DNA of 64,000 bases from Capsaspora owczarzaki ATCC 30864 (GCF_000151315.2 NW_011887293.1:1217585-1281584), one strand, 5' to 3'; shown: positions 22,124 through 39,074, counted from the stretch's first letter. Numbers and translations are program-made. Notes: generated from the letters alone by a model not told the origin.

Positions 22124-24174
22124 TCATTGCTTGTGCGTGTCTTGCTGCTGCGAATGCGGTTCGGAAGCATGAGAAGAAGACTCGCTGGCGACGTGAAGCT
22201 CAACCAACAGCTCGCGCAAGTGGGGAACTCGCTCAATCACTTCGTTGCGGAACGTGTGGGCGCGCTGTTGGGCAGCGGCAAGATCGGTATGAGCGGGTAG
22301 CAGCAGGCGAACGTCGGCGACAATGAACGGACCAGCGTGACGACCACGGAGATGGCTCGCGCTACCGGCGACGCTCCCTGCTGCCGTGTCGACCGCGGAA
22401 GACAGGTGGGCAAGGACTTCGGGGGAGAGAGAACCATCAAGAAGCTCCTTCATGTTGTCCTTGCCAATGCTCAGGCCGGTTCTGAAAATCATGGCGGCAA
22501 CCAGCATGCCTGCCAGCGGGTCGAGAATCGGCACAGACAGCGCCTGGCCGCCAATACCGACGAGAGCAACAACTGACGAGTAGGCGTCGATGCGGTGGTG
22601 CCACGCGTTGGCAATCAGCGCAGGACTGCTCAACGTGTTGCCCAACCGGACGGTCACACGGTAGATGAGCTCTTTGCTGATAATGGACACGACTGCAGTG
22701 CCAAGGGCGAGCTGGGTCAACAGCGCAGACGCAGGAGGCGCGGGGTTGGCAATAATGTCCAGCGAGTGGGCAATCAAGCCGCCGCCAGTGACCATGAGCA
22801 TGCCCGACACGAAAAGTGACGCGACCGTTTCGAGCTTGCCGAGGCCGAATGGAAATGCTGCGCTGGGTGGGCGGCGAGAGTATCGCACGGCTGCCAGCGT
22901 GGTAAAGTCCGACACCAGGTCGGTAAAAGAGTGGGCCGCGTCTGCAATCATGGCGGCAGAATGAGCCAGAGTGCCGACGACGATTTTTCCCGTCGACAGG
23001 GTCACGTTCAGGGCAAGCCCAGCAACAGTGATGCGCTGTGCAGCCTGTGTGGCCTGGACGTGGAGCGCTTCGGTGGCAGCGCGGTGTGCCTGCTCGTCGG
23101 CGTCGAGGTCGGCGGTGGTGGTGGTGGTGGTGTGAGGAATGCTTGCTGGTGATGAATGTGAATGTGCATGTGCTGGTGCTTGGGAATGCGAGTGNNNNNN
23201 NNNNNNNNNNNNNNNNNNNNNNNNNNNNNNNNNNNNNNNNNNNNNNNNNNNNNNNNNNNNNNNNNNNNNNNNNNNNNNNNNNNNNNNNNNNNNNNNNNNN
23301 NNNNNNNNNNNNNNNNNNNNNNNNNNNNNNNNNNNNNNNNNNNNNNNNNNNNNNNNNNNNNNNNNNNNNNNNNNNNNNNNNNNNNNNNNNNNNNNNNNNN
23401 NNNNNNNNNNNNNNCAGCAAGCGACCCGAGCGCCGATTGAAAATCCGGGACGATGCGCATCGTCGAGTACGACCTGCGCGGCGTCGTCGTCGTCGTCGTC
23501 GTTGTCGTCGTAGAAGGGCCCGCGCGCGTCCAAGCGCCAGGAGCTGCACCCGTTGTTGCAGTCACATCAAACAAACTCGCTGCAGTCTGCATGGTGGACG
23601 AGAGCGGCTGCTGCTGGGTGGCAAAGTAGGCCTTGTGCGCCTGGGACGAGTCTTCGTTGCTCGGGATGTGCGCGAGGGTGGCGCGCGGCCAGCGACGCGT
23701 TGCAACGAGCTGCGTGATGCCGCCGCGGAAGGCCTGGATGATGGCACGGCGTGCGCGCTCGCGAGGGGACAGCGCGTGTGTGAAGAGATTCTGTCCAAAG
23801 GACCAACAAAGAGCAGAGCGTTAGAAGGGAAGAAGTGAGTCAAGTGAGTGAGTGACGACGGACTGATCATTGTCCATGGAGTGCTCGAGTGATCGCGTGC
23901 TCGAGTGATCGAGTGATGGAGTGATGGAGTGATGAAGTGATGGAGTGAAATGGGGGGAAAGCGCGAGATCTCCACTACTGGACGCGTGGCTGGCTTCACT
24001 CCGACTCCAGCCTGATGACTTGTTAGTCATGATCAAGTCGGAGCGATCAAACATTGAGCGGCAGGGTTTTTGTTTTGTTGCGTGAAAGTGGAGCCAAAAA
24101 GTCCAATGCATTTCCATTGAGAAAGCATTGAGAAAAGCATTGGAAGTCCTTACTTTGGCTTGAATCCACGACAT
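22124..24174 (-). CDS. Cation diffusion facilitator, mitochondrial MMT-like (interrupted by an assembly gap)
   Basis: Membrane metal/proton antiporter. After the gap (23194-22124) the frame shows the CDF core: NVTLSTGKIVVGTLAHSAAM, IADAAHSFTDLVSDFTTLAA (metal-site motif HSxxDxxSD), FPFGLGKLETVASL, then IANAWHHRIDAYSSVVAL (second HxxxD site), and a cytoplasmic ferredoxin-like tail ending in a His-containing sequence. Before the core is a His-rich stretch (HAHSHS). The 5' part is exon 1 at 24174-24154 (MSWIQAK, donor gtaagg), then an exon from 23790 down to the gap. That exon encodes RARRAIIQAFRGG and RRSYSTMRI, plausible as a mitochondrial presequence. The frames on the two sides of the 220-N gap differ, so the gap length is wrong or it hides an intron. 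MMT1/2 assignment over ZnT9 is tentative. Confidence 0.8.
23195..23414. other. Assembly gap of 220 N
   Basis: Run of N inside the coding region of the cation diffusion facilitator. The flanking sequence is repeat-like (His-rich GTG/CAC codons on one side, GTC/GAC repeats on the other), which probably defeated assembly. Confidence 0.99.
23880..23946. repeat. 10-bp minisatellite (gagtgatgga-type)
   Basis: Six or so imperfect copies of gagtgatgga/gagtgatcg in intron 1 of the cation transporter gene. Confidence 0.8.
23999..24046. other. Imperfect stem-loop in intron 1 of the cation transporter gene
   Basis: Outer stem ctccgact/agtcggag (8 bp), interior loop, inner stem tgatgact/agtcatga (7 of 8 pairs), tetraloop tgtt. 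No known RNA family recognised. Confidence 0.5.
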
Positions 24175-24395
24175 TTTTCACCAACTTTTTGTTGTGATTT
24201 TGAGATTTTTGTAGGAGTGAAGCAAAAATACAATGAACAGACATTCATGACAAAGAAAAAAGCTAAATCGAACTTGATATCAAATCTTCCATCAAAACGC
24301 GCTTTCCAACAAAGCTTTACTAAAAGTTCACTGTTTTTTGCACGTCCATCCTTTCATTTCCTTCACTCTTTTTTTTTTTTTTTCCCTTTTGTTCA

Positions 24396-25076
24396 ATGGG
24401 TGGCGCAGCAGTAGCAGCACACGGCAAGACGTGGCACCATTACGCTGGCAAGCTGATGGGCGCCACCATGTGGTTCTGGGTCTTCCACCGACTGCGCGAG
24501 GACGGCGACGTGCTCCTGGTACGCGATCACAACTGCAGAAGCCATCCAAGCGGAAGAGAGAGCGAAAGAGCGAGAGGATGGCCACTTGGCACACACAGGC
24601 AACCGCGCCGAGTTGCATTTGGGTCTTGGTGGTGCTCATTGCAAGCCAAAATGATGCAGCAGCCAGAGTGGAGTGGGAAGGAGAAGGAACGAACGAACGA
24701 AGAGAGCACAGAGAGGGAAAAGCAGTGGGCCATGCATTGTGGACTCGAGCTCACACACACTCACTCTCGCTCGCTCTCACTCTGGCTCGCTTTCTCTCGC
24801 ATTGCAAGATCAAGCGGATGAGTGACCTGCAGTGGTGGTTTGGAGTTGAGCTTTGGTGCGGGTTTAGGAAACGAAACCAGTCCAGAATCCCTGCCGCTTC
24901 CAGTCGCTCATTCCCACCATCATCGCGTTGCGTCTCGTCATCTGCCCATGCTGACACTGATTCATGGTCTGGGTTGAATTTGGCTTTGTTGCGCTGATTA
25001 GGGCTATCGCAAGGCATGGGAACACAAGGGCCATCACGGATCTCACCACACACAAGGCGATCCCTCGCACCATTGA
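24396..25076 (+). CDS. NDUFB2: Complex I accessory subunit NDUFB2 (B8/AGGG)
   Basis: Small single-pass subunit in the membrane arm of mitochondrial NADH dehydrogenase. Two exons, 24396-24518 and 25002-25076, give only 65 residues. Exon 1 reads WHHYAGKLMGATMWFWVFHR then LREDGDVLL; exon 2 starts GYRKAWEHKG and ends in a His-rich tail (HHGSHHTQGDPSHH). The MWFWVFHR membrane segment and the G.R..WE ending match animal and plant AGGG subunits. The 483-nt intron is long for this window and contains GA- and ACTC-rich repeats. The ATG lies 14 bases after a T run. It is too short and too split to be visible as an open frame; it was found from the MWFW motif. Confidence 0.87.
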
Positions 25077-25390
25077 CAGTGGTCCGTTTCCCCTCCCGCG
25101 CGCTCAACAACATGAAGAACTATCTCGGCTGCCTTTCTGTCAATGTTGTCGGATCAAGCAACGGGTGCCCCTCGTACTGTTGTTGGTTGACCGTGGATTT
25201 TTGAAAATAATACATTTGTGCTACCTCCTCGAATGCCAACAGTGTTTGGCGTTACAAAGCCAATGGAAGAACAACGTGCTCTGAATTGTTTATATGAAGG
25301 CCAAGGAAGGACAACGAGACGGGATAACTACAGCCAACAAACTTCGTAATTTGTTTTTTTGATTTTGTTTTTTTTTGCTGCTGTTCTGTT
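25077..25390. other. Convergent 3' region between NDUFB2 and MCCC1
   Basis: 314 bp of mixed sequence with T-rich parts toward the MCCC1 stop. No gene seen. Confidence 0.5.
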
Positions 25391-28300
25391 TTACTTCTTG
25401 TGATCGTCCTTAAACGAAACCAGCAGTGCGTGTTGCTCAACAAGGTCGCCCGGGTTGTAGTTGACCTTCTCAATGACACCAGCGAAAGGAGCGCGAAGCA
25501 CATACTGCGAAACAAAAAAAAAAAAAACAAAGCCAAAGAAATGAGTGTCAAACTTTTTCTCAACACATTCACCCGCAATCGTTTTTCCGTACCTCCATCT
25601 TCATGGCTTCGAGAATGACAAGCGCCTCGCCCTTGGCGACGGTTTGTCCAGCCTTGGCAAGAACCTGTCAGGGAGGAGAACAAGCGCAAACGTCAGGACT
25701 TTTTCCCATCAGCAATTGCACTACCATTGCGCGATCAAAATTTTACCTTTTCGACCTTGCCAGTCATGGGCGCGCTGACCGAGAAGGCAGTGTCACCTTG
25801 GTGCGCGGCAGAAATGTACTCGGGGATGACATAGTCGAAGCGGAACGAGGTGTCCTGCACATCAGTGAACGGCAAAGGAATGAGCATCGTTGCGCAAAAC
25901 TCGAGAATGTTGCAACTGTCAGAGCTGTCTTACATCGCCAAAGAAGTTGAGCGAGTTGCCCTGAACAACAACCTTGGTTTGGTAGAAGCCGTCGCCAATG
26001 TAGGACGAAAGCACGCCATCCTTCAGCGAGGACTTGATGTTTGTGATTGAATACTGTCGACATTTGTGTGCAAGTCAAAGTGAGGTCACGGCAATTCGAA
26101 GCCAATGATGCCCGATGACCGCCACACTACAAACCTTGGGCTTGCCAAACGCGTCGACAGTCACGTCGTAGGTGCCGTCGGCGTTGACAGCGACGTGGAA
26201 ACGCGCGGTTTCATGCTGCTCATCATCGAGGGGATAGTTGAGCGTAAAGTCGCGCGTCGCGCTGTGGTTGAAACGTTTTGCAACCAACGACGAGTACGGG
26301 TGGGCTGGGAACAAGAACACCAAATACCAAGAAGACATCAGTGAGTCACAAAGAAGGCACGAACTACAGGACAAAGCCGGAATCAATCAATTCATAGGGA
26401 ATTTACCTGGGATGAGTTGAGCCTGTTGTTCAATCAGGATAGAAGCCAAGGCCGCCTGGACAACGTTATGGGAGGCAGGTAGCTTGGGAGGAGCAAGAAG
26501 AGACTCGCCGTGTTTCTGTTTTGGAGCATCAACGGAGAACCAAAAAAAAAAATGAGACGACTCCAATTGTGCCAAAAATAATCAAATCCGCTCCTGATTC
26601 ATACCGCAAGGAAACCAGTCTCGACCTCAGCTGCAACAAAGGCTGGGTGCAGCGCCAAGTCCTTGAGGAACTTGAGGTTGGTGTTGAGGCCAACAATGTG
26701 GTAGTCTTGCAGGTTTTGAGCGAGCTTGCGGAGTGCAGCGCTGCGGTCAGTGTCCCAGACGACAAGTTTTGCAATCATAGGATCGTAGTGCACGCTGACT
26801 TGGTCGCCTGCGGAGGACGAGAGCACACCAAAATGACAAGCAAGTGAGTCATGCTGGTGTTGTTTTCTCCTCAAGCCCGCAACAATCAAAAGTTTGTCAG
26901 ATCGAGTACCTTGACGGACACCGGTTTCAACACGGACCGTGGAAGACTCTGCCGGTGGTCGCAAATGGAGGAGCGGGCCAGTTCCGGGAAGGAAGTTCCT
27001 GTGCAAAAAAAAAAAAACAGACGCAAGAGTCAGACAAGGGAAGAAGTAAAACCAAACTCGACCCAGGCAGAATACGCACTTGTAAGGGTTCTCGGCGTAA
27101 ACACGGGCTTCGAACGCATGGCCGTTGATGCGCAGCTGAGATTGGTTGAGAGGAAGTTGCTGACCACAAGCGACCTGTCGTGATCGAGAAAAAAAAAAAC
27201 GTTGTGTGAGCCCCCGAAACAAACAAACAAAAACTCAGCTGCCACAGATAATCTCGTACACGGAGCTGCCATTCGACGAGATCCTGGCCTGTAATCATTT
27301 CTGAAACAGGGTGCTCGACTTGCAGACGAGTGTTCATCTCCATAAAGTAGAACTGTTGCTTGGGATCCATGATAAACTCGACAGTGCCGGCACCGACATA
27401 GTTGACGGCTTGGGCAGCACGCACGGCAGTCTCGCCGAGGTTGCGGCGGACTTCGTCAGAGAGGCCTGGCGCGGGAGCCTCTTCGATGATCTTTTGGTGA
27501 CGGCGCTGGACCGAGCAGTCACGCTCAAACAAGTAGACACCGTTGCCAAGCTTGTCGGCAAAGACTTGGACTTCGACGTGACTGAGGAAGGGTTTGGAGT
27601 CGTGTCAGGTCGGATTGAGTGTTTTTTTGTCAAAAAAATTTGTTTTCATTCGCAATGTTTCGAAAAATGGCAAACTCGTTGACTTAAGTCAACACTTACC
27701 GCGGGTTGAGCACGTATTTCTCGACAAGGACATTGTCATCACCGAACGACTTGAGCGACTCGCGCTTGGAAGACTCGAGCATGGCCTCGAAATCCTCGGG
27801 CTTTTCGACAATACGCATGCCCTGTTGTCCGACAAAGAGAGATGGATGAACAAAGAGCGACGGGAGGCCGAGGAAAACAAAGAGAGAAAGAGCACCGTGA
27901 GCCTCGAAGCACAAACACACGCAACTACAAAAAAAAAAAAAAAATCCGTCACCTTGCCACCGCCACCCATGATGGCCTTGATCAGCACGGGGTAGCCAAT
28001 CTTGTCGGCCTCGGCCTTGAGGCGGGCAACCGACTGGTCCGAGCCGTGGTAGCCGCCAATGACGGGCACCTTGGCGTCCGACATGATGATCTTGGACGCA
28101 CTCTTGGAGCCCATGTCGCGGATGGCCGATGCGGGCGGGCCGATGAACACGACGCCCTCCTTGGCGCAGAGATCGGCAAACGCGGCGTTCTCCGAGAGGA
28201 AGCCGTAGCCAGGGTGGATGCCCTGCGCGCCAGTGCGCTTGGCAACCTCAATGATCTTGTCCATCCGCAAGTAGCTCTCGCGAGACACGGCCGGGCCAAT

Positions 28301-29058
28301 GCGGACTGCCTCGTCAGCCTAGTGTATGAGCGGGGGGTAGTGTTGCAAGGGGACAAGAGAGTGAGAGAGAGAGAGAGAGGGAGCAAGCAATCAGTGTGAG
28401 TGAGTGGGCCAAAGATCGATTGCAGTCCGACAAACCAAACAAAACACCAACACCAGACGTCTCATCTATGCTGATGCCTGATGCCTGATGCTGTTGCAGC
28501 TGAGAAGAAGTTCGACCGACTGGCTGTACGATATTTTTTTTTCCAACCATAATGCTTGACTCAAGCCAAAGTCGTGACCATCGCACGTCCATTTTGAAAA
28601 ACGGTCCCCCTTCATCACTTCCTCCCCCAGCTCCCGTGTCGAATCGCACACGCAATCGGCACCAAGTGCAAAGCCACAAATCACTGCAACGAGAGCGCAG
28701 GAAGGCGCTGGCAGACGTGACTGAAGGAAGGGCAGCATACGTGACCAATCCGCCTCAGTCGAAGGGGATTATGGAGGAGCGAGCACGAGCGACGGGCTCC
28801 ATCTGCGTTTACCATCTGGACGTGCATGGACTTGGCATCAGCGTCCGAGTAGACTGCGACGGTCTTGACGCCCATGCGGCGCGCAGTGCGGATGACGCGG
28901 CAGGCAATCTCGCCTCGGTTTGCAATCACGATCTTGTCAAAAAGCTTGCCGTCGTGACCGAGGCCAGCGCGAGCAGCGCCAAACCCAGCAGTGCCGGCAG
29001 CCGCCGTGCCATAGTAGGCATAGGACGAGGTAGCAACAGTCGCAGCACGGAGTGTCAT
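25391..29058 (-). CDS. MCCC1: Methylcrotonyl-CoA carboxylase alpha (biotin) subunit, with an apparent frame break
   Basis: Mitochondrial leucine catabolism; carries biotin carboxylase and biotin carrier domains. Thirteen exons: 29058-28813, 28318-27953, 27821-27700, 27583-27260, 27174-27080, 26998-26910, 26807-26605, 26515-26407, 26304-26135, 26053-25934, 25854-25747, 25664-25593, 25504-25391. They sum to 2138 nt, two more than a multiple of three; without the excess the protein is 711 residues (human 725). Motifs: [39 protein letters not shown]-grasp [50 protein letters not shown], biotin site EAMKME. Choice of MCC over PCC rests on the [19 protein letters not shown] block. The first true ATG is at 29058; an Ala/Thr-rich presequence follows. 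In exon 4 the conserved text before [12 protein letters not shown] lies in a different frame from the text after it. Confidence 0.93.
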
Positions 29059-29583
29059 CGGGGCAGCCGGGCGGAGCGCAGCGGCGGCGATCGCTGTGAC
29101 TGTGATGCTGCTGCTGCTGCTGCTGCTGCTGCTGGCTGGCCGAGCATTGCGAATGCTCAACGCGCGACTAGAGGCGCGACAAATGGGTCAACAGAAGCAC
29201 AGCACAGAGTCCAAGCAATAGAAAGGCAAAAGGATGAGCGACAGCGAAAGGAGAAGCGAAGCAAAGGAGCAACAAGACAATGCGCAATGCAAAATCCAGC
29301 GAACAATCAACTCACACAACGGAAAGCATTTAAGGGAGGGGGAGAAAAAAGGTTGTGCTGTGAACAAAGAAGAGACTGAATGGAGTGTCAAAGTTGGGAA
29401 GGCAAGATGGAATTATGCGCAAGGCAAAATAGTCAAACCAAAAGAAAGAATCATCAATCTCCATCTCCAGCCATCACCATGAAGCATCGCGCCATCAATG
29501 CTACAGTACGAACTGAGAACATACTGAAGCCTCTTCATTTTATTCCACACATACACCTCGATTGCCTCCAAACCCGTCACGAA

Positions 29584-34542
<4,959 letters not shown>

Positions 34543-35088
34543 GGGGTGAGAGGATGCGACTGAGGGGAATGCCAGCTCGGCCAGCAGGTCAGAGATGGTG
34601 GTAACGGCGAGGCAACGAGGCAGCCAGCTGCTGTTTGGAGGTTGAGCCGAGGGAGCGACCTTACAGGCGAGTCTGGCGCATGTCTGCATCCGTGTCTGCA
34701 TAGGAGAATGAGGAGCCCGGCGACAGCGGGGATGCGGCTGCGGCTGCGGCGGGGTGAGAGCGGTTGTTGGCGATCAAAGCGGTTTGAAACGACATTGAAA
34801 CCCGATTGTTTTGTTGTTGTTGTTGTTGTTTTTGGCTTTGCGGCTATGCGTTTAATGCTTGATCAAGAATGGGACTGAGTTTGGTTTGTGCAGAAGGGGG
34901 ACTAAAATAGATGAACTGACTTTGCTACTTTGTCTAATTGCTGACAACTGGAAGATCGGCAGATTGAACAATTGGTCTCAATTTGAGCTTCCGAGTTTCG
35001 CACTCTTCATTTCGTTCATCTTTTCACTCATTCCCCCACATTTCATTTATTCATCCATCGGAAGCAAAACAACCAAAAAAAAAATTCC
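34543..35088. promoter_or_regulatory. Divergent region between BUB1 and the flavin monooxygenase
   Basis: About 545 bp. May contain the unresolved first exon of BUB1. A TTG repeat lies near 34812-34829 and an A run just before the monooxygenase ATG. Confidence 0.45.
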
Positions 35089-35865
35089 ATGACCAAACGC
35101 GTTGGAATCATTGGCGCTGGAGCGTCCGGTCTTGCTGCAATCAAGTGCAGCCTCGAGGAAGGCATGGAGCCTGTGTGCTTTGAGCAAGAGGTCTGAGTTT
35201 GGTTTTTTGTTGTCGTTGTTTGCGTGATTCTATCAAAAGCTAATGCAAGCGATTCAGTGGGTCCTTCTTTCACTGTGCGATGGTGAATAGAACAGCAGTG
35301 CGAGAGTCAATTGAAAAAGAATTTGCCAATTCTGACTCCACTCAACTGCCGCCCAGACGGAAGACATCAGAACTGACTTGCAATGTTGCTGCTACATGTT
35401 TGGTTTTTGCGCTTGGATTTGCTTTGTGGATGCTTGTCTGCGCACGTAGGCTGACATCGGCGGGCTGTGGCGCTACACGGACAAGGAGGCGCACAGTTCC
35501 GTGTACAAGTCGACCGTCATCAACACGAGCAAAGGTACGCCGACTCGATGCACGTCCAGCTGCGGCCTCGGATTACACTACGAAAGACATTGCATCGTGA
35601 TATCGCTACACGCATGTTCTCGTTTTTATGGCTGCTCACGACTGACTTCGTGGTTTGCTTGTGCAGAATTGATGAGCTTCAGTGACTTTATCATTCCCAG
35701 TCACTGGCCGACCTACCTGCACCACAGCGAGATTGTCAGGTAAACAGAGGCAGAAACCCTCGCATCACACGAGCAACAACATTATCGTCATTTCGCAAAT
35801 GCAGGCTGCACTCGATTCGAGCGCGACGACCTGTGAGAACGGGAAAAACCCGAAACTGAATCACG

Positions 35866-35902
<37 letters not shown>

Positions 35903-37709
35903 TGAATCGCTTCCGACGGCTCAGAGTGTCCATTCAGTCCTTCAAGTCCGCGGCTGCCCCGCTGGAGACGGGCAAATCCAACCAAACACGTCATATCCAA
36001 TCTCGCCTGGTTTTACTTCTGAAATCCTCGGGGTTGTGATCACTTTACGAAGTTGTGATTGGGCCGACATGTACTTGTTTGCCGGATCAACTCTGGCAAC
36101 GCTTGGCAACCCACCCTGACTCATTCTCACACTCCGGAAACTGAATGCCCCCTATCCTGAACAGATANNNNNNNNNNNNNNNNNNNNNNNNNNNNNNNNN
36201 NNNNNNNNNNNNNNNNNNNNNNNNNNNNNNNNNNNNNNNNNNNNNNNNNNNNNNNNNNNNNNNNNNNGGCAGTTTGACTGCGCAGTACATTCGCTTCAGC
36301 TCGCAAGTCCTCAACGCAAAGCAGCAAGGCTCGTCCTCGTGGGAGCTGACAGTGCGCGATGCAACGTCTGGCACGACGCGCACCGAGAAGTTCGATTGCC
36401 TGTTCATCTGCTCTGGGCACCACTGGAATCCAAACACCCCGAAACTGACGGGTGCCGAAACGTTCAAGGGCTACCAGTTTCACAGCCATTCGTACAAGGA
36501 CTACACCCCGTTCGTTGGCAAGCGTGTTCTTGTGATTGGCATTGGCAACAGTGGTAAGGTGGCGCGAGAGCCAAACGCTCATCAATACTGTCGCTCTCCA
36601 ACAGTTGAGACAGAGGAGAAACGAGTTGAGACAGATGAGAAACGACAACAAAACAAAAAAAAAAAAAAAACTGATTCTGCATAACTTTGGTCAAAATCCA
36701 ACCAGGTGTGGACGTCGCCGTGGAGCTCTCTCGCCACTCCAAGCAAGTCTACTTGAGCACCCGCAGCGGTGCCTGGATCCTTCCTCGCTTCACCATCTTT
36801 GGCATGCCGTCGGACCATGTCGGAAACACGCGCCTGATGAACGCCTTGCCGCTCGCCATTCGCGGAAAGATTGTGGAGACAGTGTTGCGTGCCCACACGG
36901 GCGATCTGAGCAACTTTGGTCTGGAGCCCGCCTTTGGCATTTACAATGCCCATCCGACCATCAACGGCGAACTCATTGGCCGCATTGGCGTGGGCGCGAT
37001 TCAGGTCAAATCCGACATTGCACGAATTCTCCCCACGTCCGTTGAATTTGACGACGGTAGTGTTGCTGAGGACATTGACGTCATTTGCTACTGCACGGGC
37101 TACAAGGTGGAGTTTCCGTACCTGGACAAGTCTGCAGGAATCACCGTGGTCGACAACAAGATTTCGCTCTACAAGAACATCTTCCCAGCAGCGGTGTCCA
37201 ACATTGCCTTCGTCGGCCTCATTCAGCCACTCGGTGCTGTCATGCCCATTTCGGAGATGCAGTGTCGCTGGGCGACGCGCGTGTTTTCTGGAAAGCAGGC
37301 GCTTCCTGATCAAGCAACCATGGTCCAGGACATTGCAGACCAGCAGCGTGGCGTAGCGCAGCGGTACAAGCGCTCTCCGCGCCATACCATCCAAGTGGAC
37401 TACATTGATTACATGGACACACTTGCCGACCAGATTGGCTGCCGCCCGACCTTCTTGCGCGTCCTGCTGTCGCACCCAACCCTCATCTTGCGCTACTGTT
37501 TTGCGCCCATGTCGCCAACGTGGTTCCGTCTCGTCGGTCCCCACGCGTGGTCTGGCGCAGTTCAAGCGATTGGCGAAAACGCCACCAGCGCATTTCTGCC
37601 CTACCAGACTCGCAAGTTGCCAAACTCGGGCCAGTCGCTCAGCGTTGTCCAATGGGTTTTGGCACTCATCGTCCTTTTGATTGCACTGCGCTTCCTTGGA
37701 CTGTTTTGA
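35089..37709 (+). CDS. Flavin-containing monooxygenase (interrupted by an assembly gap)
   Basis: NADPH- and FAD-dependent oxygenase of soft nucleophiles. Exons 35089-35190, 35450-35534, 35667-35739, 36165-36553 (with gap) and 36706-37709. Motifs in order: FAD loop [23 protein letters not shown], the FMO signature [11 protein letters not shown] (FxGxxxHxxxY), NADPH loop GIGNSGVD, and [10 protein letters not shown]. The last ~22 residues ([20 protein letters not shown]) form a C-terminal membrane anchor as in animal FMOs. The bases ATA directly before the gap complete the expected Arg-Tyr after a phase-2 donor, which places the exon 4 acceptor at 36164. The substrate cannot be told from the sequence. 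Divergent from BUB1 and convergent with GLRX5. Confidence 0.92.
36168..36267. other. Assembly gap of 100 N
   Basis: Exactly 100 N, the usual placeholder for a gap of unknown size. It lies inside exon 4 of the flavin monooxygenase. The missing part should code for the segment between the SHWPTYLHH motif and the residues before SLTAQYIRF. Confidence 0.98.
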
Positions 37710-37854
37710 AAAAATCAATGTGGTGTGTGAGTGTGCTTGAACCTTGTTTTTGGTGGGAAAATGTTAAAACTGTTTGGTGTTACAAGTGTGTCAAACCGCG
37801 AATTTTGTATATGCTCGAACAATGAATGTTGCGCCGCAAAGATGCAGCTCGGTT

Positions 37855-39074
37855 TTACTGGGTCTTCTTCAGCATGGTCTCGAGCTCGCCGCTCTGGTGG
37901 AGGTTGAGCAGAATGTCGCATCCGCCGACAAACTCGCCATTGATGAACACTTGGGGAATAGTAGGCCAGTTGCTGTTCACGAAAAGTTGGGGAAATGAGC
38001 AATCATGAGATCAAAAATCAAACATAACAAGGAATAGTTTCCAAAAGGCCACCTACGTGTAGTCCTTGATGCCTTGACGCACTTCGTCGCTGGCGAGAAC
38101 GTTGACAGAAGCGTACTCCTTGAGGTCTGTGAGATGAATCGGGAGTGAGCAACGAGGAGTGACATCGCGAGCGATGCAATAAAATGGTGATTACTTTGAG
38201 CGGCGAGAACCTGAACGACAGCTCGGCTGAATCCGCACTGCACCATCCAAGATCAAAAGGCAAGATGACAATGTTTAGAATGCTGACTAGGACACAAAGC
38301 AACACAAACTGCAGGTACGCCTACCATGGGTTGCTCGGGAACGCCCTTCATGAACAGGACGACGGGGTTGCCCTTGACCGTCTAATCAATGCAATCCACA
38401 GTCAGGGCAGTGAGTGAGTGACAACGTGCACCTTGCACCTTTTTGATGCTCTTTTTGTCAGAGTTATCGAACAAGCACTGCGTGCGTGCGAGCGATCAAA
38501 GCGAAAGGTGCTCGATTGGGATTCGCACGAGATGATCGGTTGAACCCCCCCCCCCCGTGGCTTTGGGAATGAATGCTTCAACTCGTGCAGCGTACAGATG
38601 CTGCTCGTTGCATTACCTTGTCAATGAAATCGCGAGCACTCTCGGACTCGGCAGGGGCCATTGTGGCATAGCCGCGGCACATGGACACGGTCGAAGCAGC
38701 GAAGGGCGAAGTTGCCTGACGAGCAGCGGCAGCAGCAGCAGTAGACAGAGTCATGCTGCCGGTGGCAATGCTAGCACGCGTGCGGACGGCGAGCGCGGCA
38801 CAGGCGGCAGAGCGCGGGGCCGAAGCGAGAAGGGCAGCGGCAGCAGAGCGAGCGACGATCAGACCAGACAAGCGCTGCTGCAAGCACACCGCCAGAAAAG
38901 CACAGACAAGACCGACAAAGTGAGTCAAAGCAAAAGGCAGCGTTGCGTTGAGGGCGATTGGAAGGAAAAGGAAGAGGTGGAGGAGGAGGGGAAAAGTGGG
39001 ACGAAAACGGAGAATAAATGCAACTCGATAGGAAAAGTTAAGAGAACCAAGAAGGAAGGGAACGTTGTTACCAT
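37855..39074 (-). CDS. GLRX5: Mitochondrial monothiol glutaredoxin
   Basis: Iron-sulfur cluster carrier of mitochondria. Exons 38877-38617, 38381-38325, 38237-38195, 38126-38057 and 37972-37855 give the conserved protein. The active-site motif CGFS is monothiol ([13 protein letters not shown]). Other family blocks are [37 protein letters not shown] and [11 protein letters not shown]. The N-terminus is an Ala/Arg/Ser-rich presequence ([19 protein letters not shown]). Its reading frame opens directly at an acceptor, and the best start is an ATG at 39074 immediately followed by donor gtaaca, making a first coding exon of only the start codon. With that start the protein has 183 residues. An internal ATG at 38754 is the alternative. 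Confidence 0.93.

Noticed and set aside
22124-23533. Reading the cation transporter as one continuous frame through the gap
   Set aside because: The N run has no sequence and the upstream coding-like text (RRSYSTMRIV) is in another frame, so a continuous frame would be artificial.
29059-29160. Poly-Ser extension upstream of the MCCC1 start
   Set aside because: The in-frame codon at 29160 is TTG, not ATG; the first ATG at 29058 already gives a good presequence.
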